From assembly GCA_964398295.1 (NCBI GenBank), contig CAYNMW010000003.1:1-64000 (forward strand): 64,000 nt of DNA. The letters are read 5' to 3'. The translations under genes and the position numbers were made by a program. The stretch comes from CALFUK01 sp964398295 (lineage in GTDB: Bacteria > Bacteroidota > Bacteroidia > Chitinophagales > Saprospiraceae). Numbering within the stretch: the stretch's first letter is position 1; every line of letters starts with the position of its first letter. The notes below the pieces were generated by a model. The model was not told where the DNA came from. It searched no databases and saw only the letters and a list, made by a program, of their open reading frames with translations. Shown here in pieces: positions 19,299 through 27,360 of this stretch.

Positions 19299-19556
19299 TT
19301 ATGCCGCTTCAGCTAGTGATTTATGGATTTGATTGAAACTGTTTTTCCAATCACCGTATGACTTAGAGTTGTTGTACTGAATATTGCACTTTTTACAAAC
19401 ATGGGATGGCCTATTTGGCCAAAGGCTACCATCTCCAATAGCGATATTGCCTTGTTTAATGTCCCTAATAATATCAATAGTCAGTAGTCCATAATAAAGA
19501 GCAATGGATTCCTTGTTACTTTGACAACATGGGCAATTTTCTGACTTTCCTTTCAT
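19299..19556 (-). CDS. zinc-ribbon protein of unknown function
   Basis: An 85-residue protein starting at the ATG at 19556 (MKGKSENCPCC). A longer reading from 19595 would need a TTG inside a hairpin and is not favoured. Two cysteine pairs (CPCC near residue 8 and CKKC near residue 55) frame the pattern YGLL...GNIAIGDGSLW...HVCKKC, which matches a widespread small zinc-ribbon family with the pattern CPxCG..YG......G.I.LGG......W.C..C. It probably binds one zinc ion. The gene follows ribH by about 50 bases on the same strand. No function is known to me for this family. Confidence 0.75.
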   Translation of the reverse strand: MKGKSENCPCCQSNKESIALYYGLLTIDIIRDIKQGNIAIGDGSLWPNRPSHVCKKCNIQYNNSKSYGDWKNSFNQIHKSLAEAA

Positions 19557-19586
19557 TGTAATTATTTTACAACAAAGAAACTCTTG

Positions 19587-19609
19587 ATCGTGCAATCAAA
19601 ATGCACGAT
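19587..19609 (-). terminator. hairpin after ribH
   Basis: Perfect 8-bp inverted repeat (arms 19587-19594 and 19602-19609) with a 7-base loop, starting at the ribH stop codon. It is not followed by a clear T-run, so it may stabilise the ribH mRNA 3' end or act as a weak terminator or attenuator before the zinc-ribbon gene. Confidence 0.45.
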
Positions 19610-20121
19610 TAATTAAACCCGATAGATTGTTTGCTTTTTGGTAGTTGTTCAGAGAGATGTATCATTTCGATTGCTGTATTAGCGGCTTCATCACCTTTAT
19701 TTCCGTACTTACCTCCAGATCTATCTTTCGCTTGTTGTTTATCATTTGGGGTCAATACTCCATAGATGACGGGTTTACCTACTGATACTCCCAACATACT
19801 GATTGTCTGTGCTACAGTATTATTGATGTATTCATCGTGTTTCGTTTCGCCTTTGATCACACAGCCTATGCAGATTACAGCGTCTACTTTTTGTTGACCC
19901 AAAAGAAGCTTGGCCCCATAGGGTAGTTCGAATGCACCTGGAACTTCAATAACGACTAAGCCATCATCATGCAGTCCATTCTTTTTTAATGTTTTAATGC
20001 AAGCGTCGCGTAGGGAAGAGGTGATATCTTCATTCCATCGAGACCATACAATGCCAATGGATTTATCAGAAATATCCTTGCTTGTTGAACCAGAAGATAG
20101 ATTCTTGTCCTTTGATGACAT
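19609..20121 (-). CDS. ribH: 6,7-dimethyl-8-ribityllumazine synthase
   Basis: Penultimate step of riboflavin synthesis: condenses 5-amino-6-ribitylamino-uracil with 3,4-dihydroxy-2-butanone 4-phosphate. All family motifs are present in the 170-residue protein: VWSRWNEDIT near the N-terminus, VPGAFELPYGA at 60-70, a GCVIKGETKHDEY block with the catalytic His95, and a YGVLTPND strand. The N-terminal 18 residues are a Ser/Lys-rich extension. The start codon directly follows the stop of the TPR gene (20122), so the two are co-transcribed. The enzyme probably assembles into a pentamer or an icosahedral capsid as in other bacteria. Confidence 0.96.
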   Translation of the reverse strand: MSSKDKNLSSGSTSKDISDKSIGIVWSRWNEDITSSLRDACIKTLKKNGLHDDGLVVIEVPGAFELPYGAKLLLGQQKVDAVICIGCVIKGETKHDEYINNTVAQTISMLGVSVGKPVIYGVLTPNDKQQAKDRSGGKYGNKGDEAANTAIEMIHLSEQLPKSKQSIGFN

Positions 20122-20799
20122 CTAGTATCTCGCTATATATTTGTCGATTTGACTGCCTTCTTCCGAGTCTGGAAACTCTTCTTTAATTCTGTTGAAGTAC
20201 TCTGCGGCACTTGATGAATTGCCTTGTTTGTCAGATAACAGTGCAAGCTTTTGTAAATAATAGGGAGTCAGTAGATCATTAGCAGAAGCATTAACAGCTT
20301 TTTGATAATATGAAATTGCCTGATCAAATTCGCCCTTTTCAGAATATGCGTCACCGAGTGCACCTAATTTGGTGATTGGTAATAATGCACCTTTTGCACT
20401 AAAATCCTTTAAATAGTCTATTGCTGGATCATACAATCCAAGGTTTAAATAAGAAACTCCAGCATAATATCTGGCTAAGTTTGCAGCCTTCGTACCATTG
20501 TAATTGTCAATGATATCTAGAAAACCATCAAACCCTCCTCCTGGATTTTCTAAGGCAAGCGCGAATGAATCTCTTTCAAACTGCTGTTCTGCTTTATACA
20601 TTGCAGACATAGCCTTAGCCTCACGGGGCGTCTTGTACAATAGGAAATAAGCAACCAAGGCTCCAATTACTAGAGCTAGTATTCCTATTCCTCCTAAGAC
20701 TTTAAATTGATTTTTTTCGAAGAAGCTTTGTGCGCTGTCTCTGGTTTCTACCAGATCTATTAGTACTTCATCTTTATCTGTTTGCTTACGTCTACCCAT
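20122..20799 (-). CDS. membrane-anchored tetratricopeptide repeat protein
   Basis: A 225-residue protein with a short charged N-terminus (MGRRKQTDKDE), a helix, one transmembrane segment at about residues 34-54 (LGGIGILALVIGALVAYFLL), and a C-terminal region of three to four TPR units (for example YYAGVSYLNLGLYDPAIDYL, GALGDAYSEKGEFDQAISYYQKA). The layout equals the YfgM/ancillary SecYEG-translocon family, with the TPRs outside the cytoplasm. In Bacteroidota this gene commonly sits next to ribH, as here, where the two open reading frames touch. It probably acts in periplasmic protein or peptide handling; no enzymatic motif is present. Confidence 0.88.
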   Translation of the reverse strand: MGRRKQTDKDEVLIDLVETRDSAQSFFEKNQFKVLGGIGILALVIGALVAYFLLYKTPREAKAMSAMYKAEQQFERDSFALALENPGGGFDGFLDIIDNYNGTKAANLARYYAGVSYLNLGLYDPAIDYLKDFSAKGALLPITKLGALGDAYSEKGEFDQAISYYQKAVNASANDLLTPYYLQKLALLSDKQGNSSSAAEYFNRIKEEFPDSEEGSQIDKYIARY

Positions 20800-20821
20800 G
20801 TTTCTTTAGCTAAAATTTGCG

Positions 20822-20829
20822 CAAAAATA
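20822..20829 (-). promoter_or_regulatory. Bacteroidota -7 element for TPR-ribH
   Basis: Minus-strand TATTTTTG fits the TAnnTTTG consensus of the Bacteroidota primary sigma factor and lies 23 bases before the ATG at 20799. No clear -33 TTTG at the expected spacing. Confidence 0.5.
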
Positions 20830-20897
20830 GTCAAAATATATGATGCATGATATTACTCTTACACAAAAAGCTACTTTATCTAAACAGAAAATTCAGA

Positions 20898-21920
20898 TTA
20901 CTTGATAAATGGGTAGTCTGTCTGCAGGTAATTATCTGTGTATAATTCACTTGCATCTGGAAATTTTGATTCTTCTGCGAATTTGACAGCGGCTTCCATT
21001 TCTGCTTTCACTTCTTTTTTAATGGCTGCCAATTCGTCTTCAGTAGCAAATTTATTGTTCAAAATACTTGCTTCAACTGTTTTAACAGGATCTAAGTTTT
21101 TATAATGCGTGAGTTCTTCCTTGGTTCTATAATTAGCTGGATCTGATACGGAATGACCTTTATACCTGTAGGTTTTTATTTCTAAAAAGTAAGGTCCTTG
21201 ACCGCTTCTGATGTACTCTGCTGCTCTTGTTAATGCATCGTGTACATTTTCAGGTGACATTCCATCAACTTGCTCAGATGGCATACCAAATGGTTCTCCC
21301 ATTTTGTATATTTCTGTAGCTCTACTTGTTCGCTCTACAGATGTGCCCATGGCATAGCCATTATTTTCGCAAATATATAATACAGGTAAATCCCAAGTTT
21401 CGGCCATATTAAACGACTCGTAAAGAGCACCTTGTCTAGCGGCACCATCACCAAACATTGTTACACAAAGATTTTTAGTGCCACGATATTTTTCTGCAAA
21501 TGCAATTCCAGTGCCTATAGGTATTTGAGCTCCAACAATTCCATTTCCTCCGAAATAATTGTGATCCTTAGAAAAGAAGTGCATTGAACCGCCCTTCCCT
21601 TTTACACAACCAGTTTCCTTGCCAAACAATTCAGCCATGCATGACTTAGAATCCAAGCCACGAGCAAGTGCTATCCCATGCTGACGATATGCTGTAACGA
21701 TTTTATCTTCCTGCGTCAATGCGGAGACAAGTCCACCTGCAATGGCTTCCTGCCCTATATATACGTGACAGAATCCTCTTATTTTTTGTTGCCCGTATGA
21801 CATGAGTGTTCTTTCTTCAAATCGACGGATGCGAAGCATTATTTTAAACCATTGCATGTACATTTCTTTGGAATGCGCTGATTTTTTTACTTTCTTTTTA
21901 CTTTCAGTTTTTACTGCCAT
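20898..21920 (-). CDS. pdhA: pyruvate dehydrogenase E1 component, alpha subunit
   Basis: Thiamine-diphosphate-dependent decarboxylation of pyruvate and reductive acetylation of the lipoyl group of E2. The thiamine-binding motif GDGAARQGALYESFNMA...NNGYAMGTS is complete, as are the RxHGIALARG and KGKGGSMH substrate/phosphate-site segments and the YRYKGHSVSDP loop. The frame could start at 21941 (MHYQLNI) but MAVKTES at 21920 is preferred: a -7 promoter element at 21939-21946 would place the transcription start downstream of the longer start. That gives 340 residues, a normal length for the family. A Lys-rich N-terminal stretch precedes the domain. The E1 beta gene is not adjacent. Confidence 0.95.
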   Translation of the reverse strand: MAVKTESKKKVKKSAHSKEMYMQWFKIMLRIRRFEERTLMSYGQQKIRGFCHVYIGQEAIAGGLVSALTQEDKIVTAYRQHGIALARGLDSKSCMAELFGKETGCVKGKGGSMHFFSKDHNYFGGNGIVGAQIPIGTGIAFAEKYRGTKNLCVTMFGDGAARQGALYESFNMAETWDLPVLYICENNGYAMGTSVERTSRATEIYKMGEPFGMPSEQVDGMSPENVHDALTRAAEYIRSGQGPYFLEIKTYRYKGHSVSDPANYRTKEELTHYKNLDPVKTVEASILNNKFATEDELAAIKKEVKAEMEAAVKFAEESKFPDASELYTDNYLQTDYPFIK

Positions 21921-21938
21921 TATATTCAATTGATAATG

Positions 21939-21946
21939 CAAAGATA
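21939..21946 (-). promoter_or_regulatory. promoter of pdhA
   Basis: Minus-strand TATCTTTG matches TAnnTTTG, with a near-match TTT of the -33 element 19 bases upstream. Transcription would start around 21932-21935, which excludes the upstream ATG at 21941 as the translation start of pdhA. Confidence 0.6.
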
Positions 21947-22020
21947 CTTTCTTTATTGCTTAATTAAACGGAAAAAGAGAATTATAGATTCTATCTAAGG
22001 CAATTATTTATATTGAAAAC

Positions 22021-22028
22021 TAACTTTG
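22021..22028 (+). promoter_or_regulatory. promoter of recF
   Basis: TAACTTTG, a perfect TAnnTTTG -7 element, 22 bases before the TTG start of recF. No good -33 match is visible at the usual spacing. Confidence 0.55.
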
Positions 22029-22050
22029 AGGAAATATGATACAATAAGCA

Positions 22051-23154
22051 TTGAAACTTACCACACTCAAATTAAATAATTTCAAAAATTATACGGAAGT
22101 CAATATGCGCTTCAATTCCGATGTCAATATTATTGTAGGAAACAATGGTAGCGGCAAAACGAATCTACTTGATGCAATCTACATGCTAAGTTTTTGCAAA
22201 AGCAATTTTCAACATCTGGATTCATTATTGGTGAATCACAAGCATGATTATTTCCGAATTGCAGGTAATTTTGATGGTCAAGTTGACAAAACCAAAGTAT
22301 CCATTTCATTTAATAAACAAAAGAAGAAACTCATTCAGGTTGGAGAGAAAAAGTTGGTTAAGTTATCTGATCATATTGGACAGATCCCATTAGTCTTTAT
22401 AGGTCCACGAGATATTCAACTTATTTTTGACGGTAGTGCTGAGCGCCGAAAGTTTCTGGATTCAGGAATCAGTCAACTCAATAGAACATATCTGCAGCAG
22501 TTGGTCCTGTACAATAAAATTCTACTTAGGAGAAACACTTATCTCAAATCTTGCCTACCGCACACGTATGATAAAGCAATTGTTGAAAGTTTTAATGAGC
22601 AACTACTAGCTCCGGCTCAATTGTTACATACCGAAAGAGCTAAGTTCATCGAGATATTTACATCTACTTTTGAGGCGTCCTATCATACACTTTCTGGTGG
22701 AAATGAAAAGGCCTCTTGTCAATATAGAAGTCAGCTTGATAAAGACATCTTCCAAAATTTACTAGAAGATTCGTTTGAAAAAGATTTGGTATTGCAACGC
22801 ACCACTACTGGTATCCATAAAGATGACCTTGTCTTTTTACTCGACGAGAAATCGTTAAAGAAGTATGGATCGGAAGGGCAATTAAAAACCTATCTACTAG
22901 CTTTGAAATTATCCATGTGGGCAGAGCTAAATAAGAAAGCCAATGAGACTCCTCTTCTTTTACTAGATGATATCTTTGCAAAGTTGGACAGCCATAGAGT
23001 CAAAAATTTACTTTACTTTGTTCGCGAAGAATGCAATGCGCAGGTTTTTATTTCTGACACGCATTTGTCCAGGGTACCCGATATACTATCAGAACTAAAT
23101 ATGAACCATACTGTGTTTTCTATTCAAAATAACGAAGTGAATGAACAAGAATAA
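22051..23154 (+). CDS. recF: DNA replication/repair protein RecF
   Basis: SMC-like ATPase that works with RecO and RecR to load RecA at single-strand gaps. The 367-residue protein starts MKLTTLKLNNFKNY, the typical RecF N-terminus, from a TTG codon. The Walker A motif GNNGSGKT is at residues 30-37, the ABC-type signature region is near KKYGSEGQLKTYLLALKLS, and the Walker B is LLLLDDIFAKLD. An LxTGxHKDD-like segment (TTGIHKDDL) is also present. It overlaps the next gene (DUF721) by 14 bases, a common gene pair in Bacteroidota. Confidence 0.96.
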   Translation: MKLTTLKLNNFKNYTEVNMRFNSDVNIIVGNNGSGKTNLLDAIYMLSFCKSNFQHLDSLLVNHKHDYFRIAGNFDGQVDKTKVSISFNKQKKKLIQVGEKKLVKLSDHIGQIPLVFIGPRDIQLIFDGSAERRKFLDSGISQLNRTYLQQLVLYNKILLRRNTYLKSCLPHTYDKAIVESFNEQLLAPAQLLHTERAKFIEIFTSTFEASYHTLSGGNEKASCQYRSQLDKDIFQNLLEDSFEKDLVLQRTTTGIHKDDLVFLLDEKSLKKYGSEGQLKTYLLALKLSMWAELNKKANETPLLLLDDIFAKLDSHRVKNLLYFVREECNAQVFISDTHLSRVPDILSELNMNHTVFSIQNNEVNEQE

Positions 23155-23437
23155 GTCTGGAGATCGCTCACTTGAATCCTTATTGAAAGACTTTGTCAAA
23201 CGAAAGCCTATTGCGAAAGGCTACAATCAAGTTGATATTCAAAAATATTGGGCTGACGAAATGGGGACAACAATAAACAAGTATACGCAGTCTATCAAGT
23301 TAAGGAACGAGACTGTCTCAATTAAGATCAATTCCATTCCTCTACGAAGTGAACTACAGTATAATAAAGACAAACTCCTGAAGTTGTTACAACAGGAGTT
23401 TGGCTACGAAAAGATACAGGACATTAGAATTTACTAA
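23141..23437 (+). CDS. DUF721 (DciA-like) protein
   Basis: A 98-residue basic protein of the DUF721 family. The pattern is typical: an N-terminal SLESLLKDFVKRKPIAKGYNQ helix, a W in KYWADEMGTTI, a beta segment NETVSIKINSIPLRSEL and a C-terminal KLLKLLQQEFG helix. DUF721 includes DciA, the replicative helicase operator found in most bacteria that lack DnaC or DnaI; a role in loading DnaB is therefore possible here, but the N-terminal KH-like domain alone does not prove it. It is coupled to recF by a 14-base overlap and ends convergently with the subtilase gene (4-base overlap). Confidence 0.88.
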   Translation: MNKNKSGDRSLESLLKDFVKRKPIAKGYNQVDIQKYWADEMGTTINKYTQSIKLRNETVSIKINSIPLRSELQYNKDKLLKLLQQEFGYEKIQDIRIY

Positions 23438-25077
23438 GCTCTATTCTGCACTTTCTTTATTTTCTTTTTGCCTTTTGTTGTTGCTGCTTTAGCAATCGCA
23501 TTCTTCATATTGACAACTCCTCCTGTTACAGATAATGTGCTAAAGTTCACAATTTCACCAGTTCCAGGTTGCTTTACATTTGTGTTATGTGGCGATGCAC
23601 TTTCCATAATAATGGATCTTACTTGTTCTGCTTTCAAGGTAGGGAAATATGAACGGAGCACTGCTGCAACACCTGCTACGACTGGAGATGCCATACTCGT
23701 ACCTTGAATAGCACGATATGTATCATCGGGTGTAGTAGAGTATATGGACACACCTGGAGCAAAAATATCAACATTCTCAGCTCCATAGTTAGAAAAAGTA
23801 GCAGGTAAATCCTCACCCGTCTTATAAGATAGAGCACCAACTTCTAGCCAGTTTTTGGCTTTCTTTTTCTTCCAAAATAAAAACCCTTTTGCCTTTTCAT
23901 ATTTGTCGTTAGGGAAATTGTCAGTGGTATCATTGTTTTGATGGCTATTACCTGCAGCATGGACTAGAAGTACATCATTTTTAGCTGCATATCTTACTGC
24001 GTCATCAACAACACTTTTCTCCCATGCATGACCTTTGCCGAAACTCATATTGATGATACTCGCACCGTTATCAACAGCATACCTAATCGCATTTGCAACA
24101 TCTTTGTCATGCTCATCTCCGTCAGGTACAGTCCGAATAGACATCAGACGCACATTAGACGCGACACCTTCAGAACCTATTTTATTGCCTCTTATAGCTC
24201 CAACAATGCCAGCGACATGGGTACCGTGAAATGGATCTGGTCCTTCAACATCATTATTGCCGTAATATCGTTCTTCTTGATTTTGGTAATTATCCCCAAT
24301 AATTGGTCTTGATTTAAAATCAGGGTTGTAGTGAAAATTAGCTTGAGACTTAAAGTAATCTAAGCCGTTGCTCACTTCGTCATCAACAATTTCTTTGAGA
24401 TTTTCAAAATCAGGTGCTTCTCCATTTGTTGCGCTATAGCCATCAACCATCTCTACAAGCGCATCCTTAAATTGCGGAGGTATTTGTAGGTCAGTTGTAT
24501 CAAAAAATTCATTGTCCAACTGGATATTCCCGAATTTATCGATCATAGAATCGAACAATCCTCCGATAATTGTTCGTTGTGATTCAATTCCATCCAAATT
24601 TGCTTGTGCTTCAGCTCTTTTCGACTCAACTTCTTCTTTGTACTCTAAGTATTTATTGTATTTCGCTTTTTGATCTTTGGTCAGCAATGCTGGATTTGCA
24701 TCTTTAAATTTACTTCTATATTTTACATATAAACGAGTTACCTCTAGTGTCTCACCATTGACGTTGGTTCCATCTGCATTCCCAATAAAATTCCAACCAT
24801 GAACATCATCGACATAGCCATTCTTGTCATCATCAATATTATTACCAGGTATTTCATCGCTGTTGATCCAAATGTTGTCAGCTAGATCTTCATGCTGGAT
24901 ATCAACACCTGAATCAATGATGGCAACAACCACTGGAGTAGACGATCGCGATGACAAACTTGCATAAGCGTCCTCAGCTTGAATCTTATTGTGATACCAA
25001 TCTTTTGATGGTGCTTGAGCTGATACTAAAAACGGAATAGTGAGTAAGGCAAAAATTTGGAAAAATTTCATGTTCAT
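23434..25077 (-). CDS. secreted S8 family subtilisin-like serine protease
   Basis: A 547-residue exported protease. The signal peptide spans residues 1-20 (Met3 is an alternative start). The catalytic triad is complete: Asp55 in IIDSGVD, His284 in HGTHVAG and Ser461 in GTSMASP, with oxyanion-hole Asn377 in HAAGN. About 230 residues separate Asp and His, far more than in subtilisin. The extra segment (about 108-270) is highly charged, helical and coiled-coil-like. The same long insertion is seen in other Bacteroidota subtilases. There is no propeptide of usual length, no C-terminal sorting domain and no lipobox. A Lys-rich tail ends the protein. Confidence 0.93.
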   Translation of the reverse strand: MNMKFFQIFALLTIPFLVSAQAPSKDWYHNKIQAEDAYASLSSRSSTPVVVAIIDSGVDIQHEDLADNIWINSDEIPGNNIDDDKNGYVDDVHGWNFIGNADGTNVNGETLEVTRLYVKYRSKFKDANPALLTKDQKAKYNKYLEYKEEVESKRAEAQANLDGIESQRTIIGGLFDSMIDKFGNIQLDNEFFDTTDLQIPPQFKDALVEMVDGYSATNGEAPDFENLKEIVDDEVSNGLDYFKSQANFHYNPDFKSRPIIGDNYQNQEERYYGNNDVEGPDPFHGTHVAGIVGAIRGNKIGSEGVASNVRLMSIRTVPDGDEHDKDVANAIRYAVDNGASIINMSFGKGHAWEKSVVDDAVRYAAKNDVLLVHAAGNSHQNNDTTDNFPNDKYEKAKGFLFWKKKKAKNWLEVGALSYKTGEDLPATFSNYGAENVDIFAPGVSIYSTTPDDTYRAIQGTSMASPVVAGVAAVLRSYFPTLKAEQVRSIIMESASPHNTNVKQPGTGEIVNFSTLSVTGGVVNMKNAIAKAATTKGKKKIKKVQNRA

Positions 25078-25222
25078 TATTTATTTGAATGTAGGCTTGT
25101 TACGATATAAAGACGTTTACCATCTAATAAGTAACAATGTGTGCTCAAAACAACAAAAAATATGCGAAAAGTTGATTGTTATTGTAGTTTTAAGCTTTAA
25201 TTAAATGTATCCTAAATTACCT

Positions 25223-26146
25223 ATGAAGTACTTCTTAACTTTACTATTGATTACGTCCATTTCATTGGGATTCTCACAGAGTAGATTTTTAGGTGTTTCT
25301 GGAGGCGGATCGCTCTATTCTGGTGATCTCAATCCTGTTAACGTTGGCGATAGAAGACAGAACATTGGATCGGCTTTCGGCATCTCTTATAGACAGGGAT
25401 TGACTAATAAATTTGGATTCAGATTGATGCTTTCGAGAAATAATATAGAGGCAGCAGACTCTTTGAATCAAATACCCGTAGATGGATTTACTTTTCCCTT
25501 AACGCTTGTGCAAGAAGCGACAGTCAATAGGGCTGTGCGCAACTTGAGTTTTCAAAATACGATTACAGAATTTGCTTTATTGCTGGAATACAAACCAGTA
25601 AGCATTGGAAAATTGGATGTTATCCTTTCAGGAGGACCTGCATTGTATAGACACAATCCAAAAGCAATTGACCCAATAACAAGGTCGTCTGCAAATCCGA
25701 TTTTAGTTGAGTTACAACCTTTACGAACTGATGGAGGAGGTTTTGATGATGTCTATAGTTTATTTCAGTTTGCTGTGCCATTAGGTATTCAATTGCATTA
25801 TGCATTGACAGATAAGCTATCAGTTGGAATTGAATTTATACGACGAATTACGGTTACAGATTTTCTAGATGATTCTTCTAGTGCAACATATGCTCCCTGC
25901 GCAACAATTGCTTCAATATCTGGACCTGTAGGAGAGCGACTTGCTGACCCATCAGCATTTGGTAGTGCTTTGCCTGTTCCTTTGGATGCCAGGCCCTGTA
26001 ATAATCCTACTAATACTACGATCATTAGGGGAAATCCAAACAACAATGACTATTATATGAGCGGGACTATTTCGGTATGGTATCGAATGCCCGGCGGTTC
26101 TAGTAGAGGTGGCAAGAAGGGAGTGGGGTGTCCGTTGCCTTATTAG
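25223..26146 (+). CDS. outer-membrane beta-barrel protein, DUF6089/PorG-like
   Basis: A 307-residue secreted protein counted from MKYFLTLLL at 25223, which begins a clean signal peptide ending in GFSQ; a Met six codons upstream (25205) would add an unusual N-terminus. The mature part opens with FLGVSGGGSLYSGDLNP and IGSAFGISYRQGLTNKFGFRLML, the small-residue alternating pattern of the Bacteroidota DUF6089 outer-membrane barrels to which PorG of the type 9 secretion system belongs. A later FLDDSSSATY segment and the tail SGTISVWYRMPGG with a terminal Cys are typical too. Whether it serves T9SS or is a general barrel cannot be decided here. Confidence 0.75.
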   Translation: MKYFLTLLLITSISLGFSQSRFLGVSGGGSLYSGDLNPVNVGDRRQNIGSAFGISYRQGLTNKFGFRLMLSRNNIEAADSLNQIPVDGFTFPLTLVQEATVNRAVRNLSFQNTITEFALLLEYKPVSIGKLDVILSGGPALYRHNPKAIDPITRSSANPILVELQPLRTDGGGFDDVYSLFQFAVPLGIQLHYALTDKLSVGIEFIRRITVTDFLDDSSSATYAPCATIASISGPVGERLADPSAFGSALPVPLDARPCNNPTNTTIIRGNPNNNDYYMSGTISVWYRMPGGSSRGGKKGVGCPLPY

Positions 26147-26451
26147 GTGTCAGGTGTGAGGTTTTCTTTTCTGAGGTATTAGTTGAAGTGAAGTCTTTGA
26201 ATACTAAAAATATTGAGTATTTGTTTTGATTATAATTGGCCACGGATCCATTGAGTCTGCAATTTGGGAAACCTTTTATATAATAATAGATCGAGAGAAA
26301 GGAGGCTTTAATGTAAGTTCTAAATTTCTACTGAGGCAAAGGACACATTACATCTAGCAGTTAGAAGAAAGAATTCAGAGCTTTAAAACTAGGCTATAAA
26401 AAAAGGCATTCAGCTTGTGCTGAATGCCTTAATATATTAAACTATTATGTT
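26147..26451. other. intergenic region with no gene
   Basis: 305 bases between the barrel protein and the aquaporin genes. The only structure I see is the terminator at 26403-26430. Confidence 0.6.
26403..26430 (-). terminator. rho-independent terminator of the aquaporin gene
   Basis: Perfect 12-bp stem (26403-26414 with 26419-26430) and 4-base loop, followed on the minus strand by a T-run (A-run 26398-26404). It lies 21 bases after the aquaporin stop codon. Confidence 0.9.
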
Positions 26452-27096
26452 TTAGTCATCTAAGTGATAAGTTGCTTTGAATACAACAGCAGCTAAAGCA
26501 CCACCAAGTAAACATGCAACTGCAAATACCCAAATATTTGACCAGCTTGTCATTTCTGCAATAGAAACTCCAAGACCAACAGCAGGGTTAAATGCTCCTC
26601 CTGAAATACCTCCAAGACCATAAGCCATTGCTGTTACTGTAAATCCAATCGCAAGACCATAGAAAGAATTGCCTTCGTTAGATTTTGTAGTTGCAGTATT
26701 CAGAACTACCCAGACCAAAGCAAAAGTACCTAGTAACTCCGCAACAAAAGCAGCAGCAACTCCAGGACCTCCAGCAGCGCCAAATGCACCAGCTGTGTTC
26801 GCACTATGATCAATTCCCAATACGCTAGTTGCTACAACTGCAGCTAAAGCAGCACCTGCCAACTGAGCAATAACATAAGGAACAAAATCTGCAACTGACA
26901 TTGCACCTCTGATTAAGGCACCTAATGATACAGCTGGGTTGTAATGACCACCAGATATATGTCCACCTGCGTAAATCATTACCATTAAAGATGCACCAAT
27001 AGCAACAGGTGCCATAACTCCACCTTTAGCTACTGCTACAACAACAGTAAGTACCAAAAAGAAGGTACCGATAAGTTCAACAATATATTTTCCCAT
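26452..27096 (-). CDS. MIP/aquaporin family channel with atypical selectivity filter
   Basis: A 214-residue inner-membrane channel with six transmembrane segments and the two half-helix NPA motifs at residues 53-55 (GGHYNPAV) and 170-172 (GGAFNPAV). The ar/R constriction differs from classical aquaporins: the second NPA is followed by Val where AqpZ and GlpF have Arg, and the helix-5 position that is His in AqpZ lies in a small-residue run (TVTAMAYGLGG). The pore may therefore be wider, or selective for a solute other than water. Small residues dominate the helices. It is monocistronic, with its own terminator 21 bases downstream. The family is certain; the substrate is not. Confidence 0.9.
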   Translation of the reverse strand: MGKYIVELIGTFFLVLTVVVAVAKGGVMAPVAIGASLMVMIYAGGHISGGHYNPAVSLGALIRGAMSVADFVPYVIAQLAGAALAAVVATSVLGIDHSANTAGAFGAAGGPGVAAAFVAELLGTFALVWVVLNTATTKSNEGNSFYGLAIGFTVTAMAYGLGGISGGAFNPAVGLGVSIAEMTSWSNIWVFAVACLLGGALAAVVFKATYHLDD

Positions 27097-27360
27097 AATG
27101 TTAATTAGTTAGTTTTTATAAAAGATTCAATATATAAAAAATTTCTATATGTAATACGCATTAAGTCAATTAATCGTAAAATACCTTAACATAAGCTTAA
27201 GACGGAATAACAGCCTGTGGGTAACTGTTTATACGAAGAGATTACCTAAAATTTGATAGAATTTGGTGTGTCGAATTAAATTTATTTAATACTGAAATGT
27301 AGTAGTTGTTCAACATCTAATAAATGCCTACAATTGCTGGATAAGTTTTACACTTAATGT

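Noticed and set aside
19299..19595. Longer 98-residue form of the zinc-ribbon protein
   Set aside because: It would start at a TTG inside the hairpin that follows ribH; the ATG at 19556 gives the normal family N-terminus.
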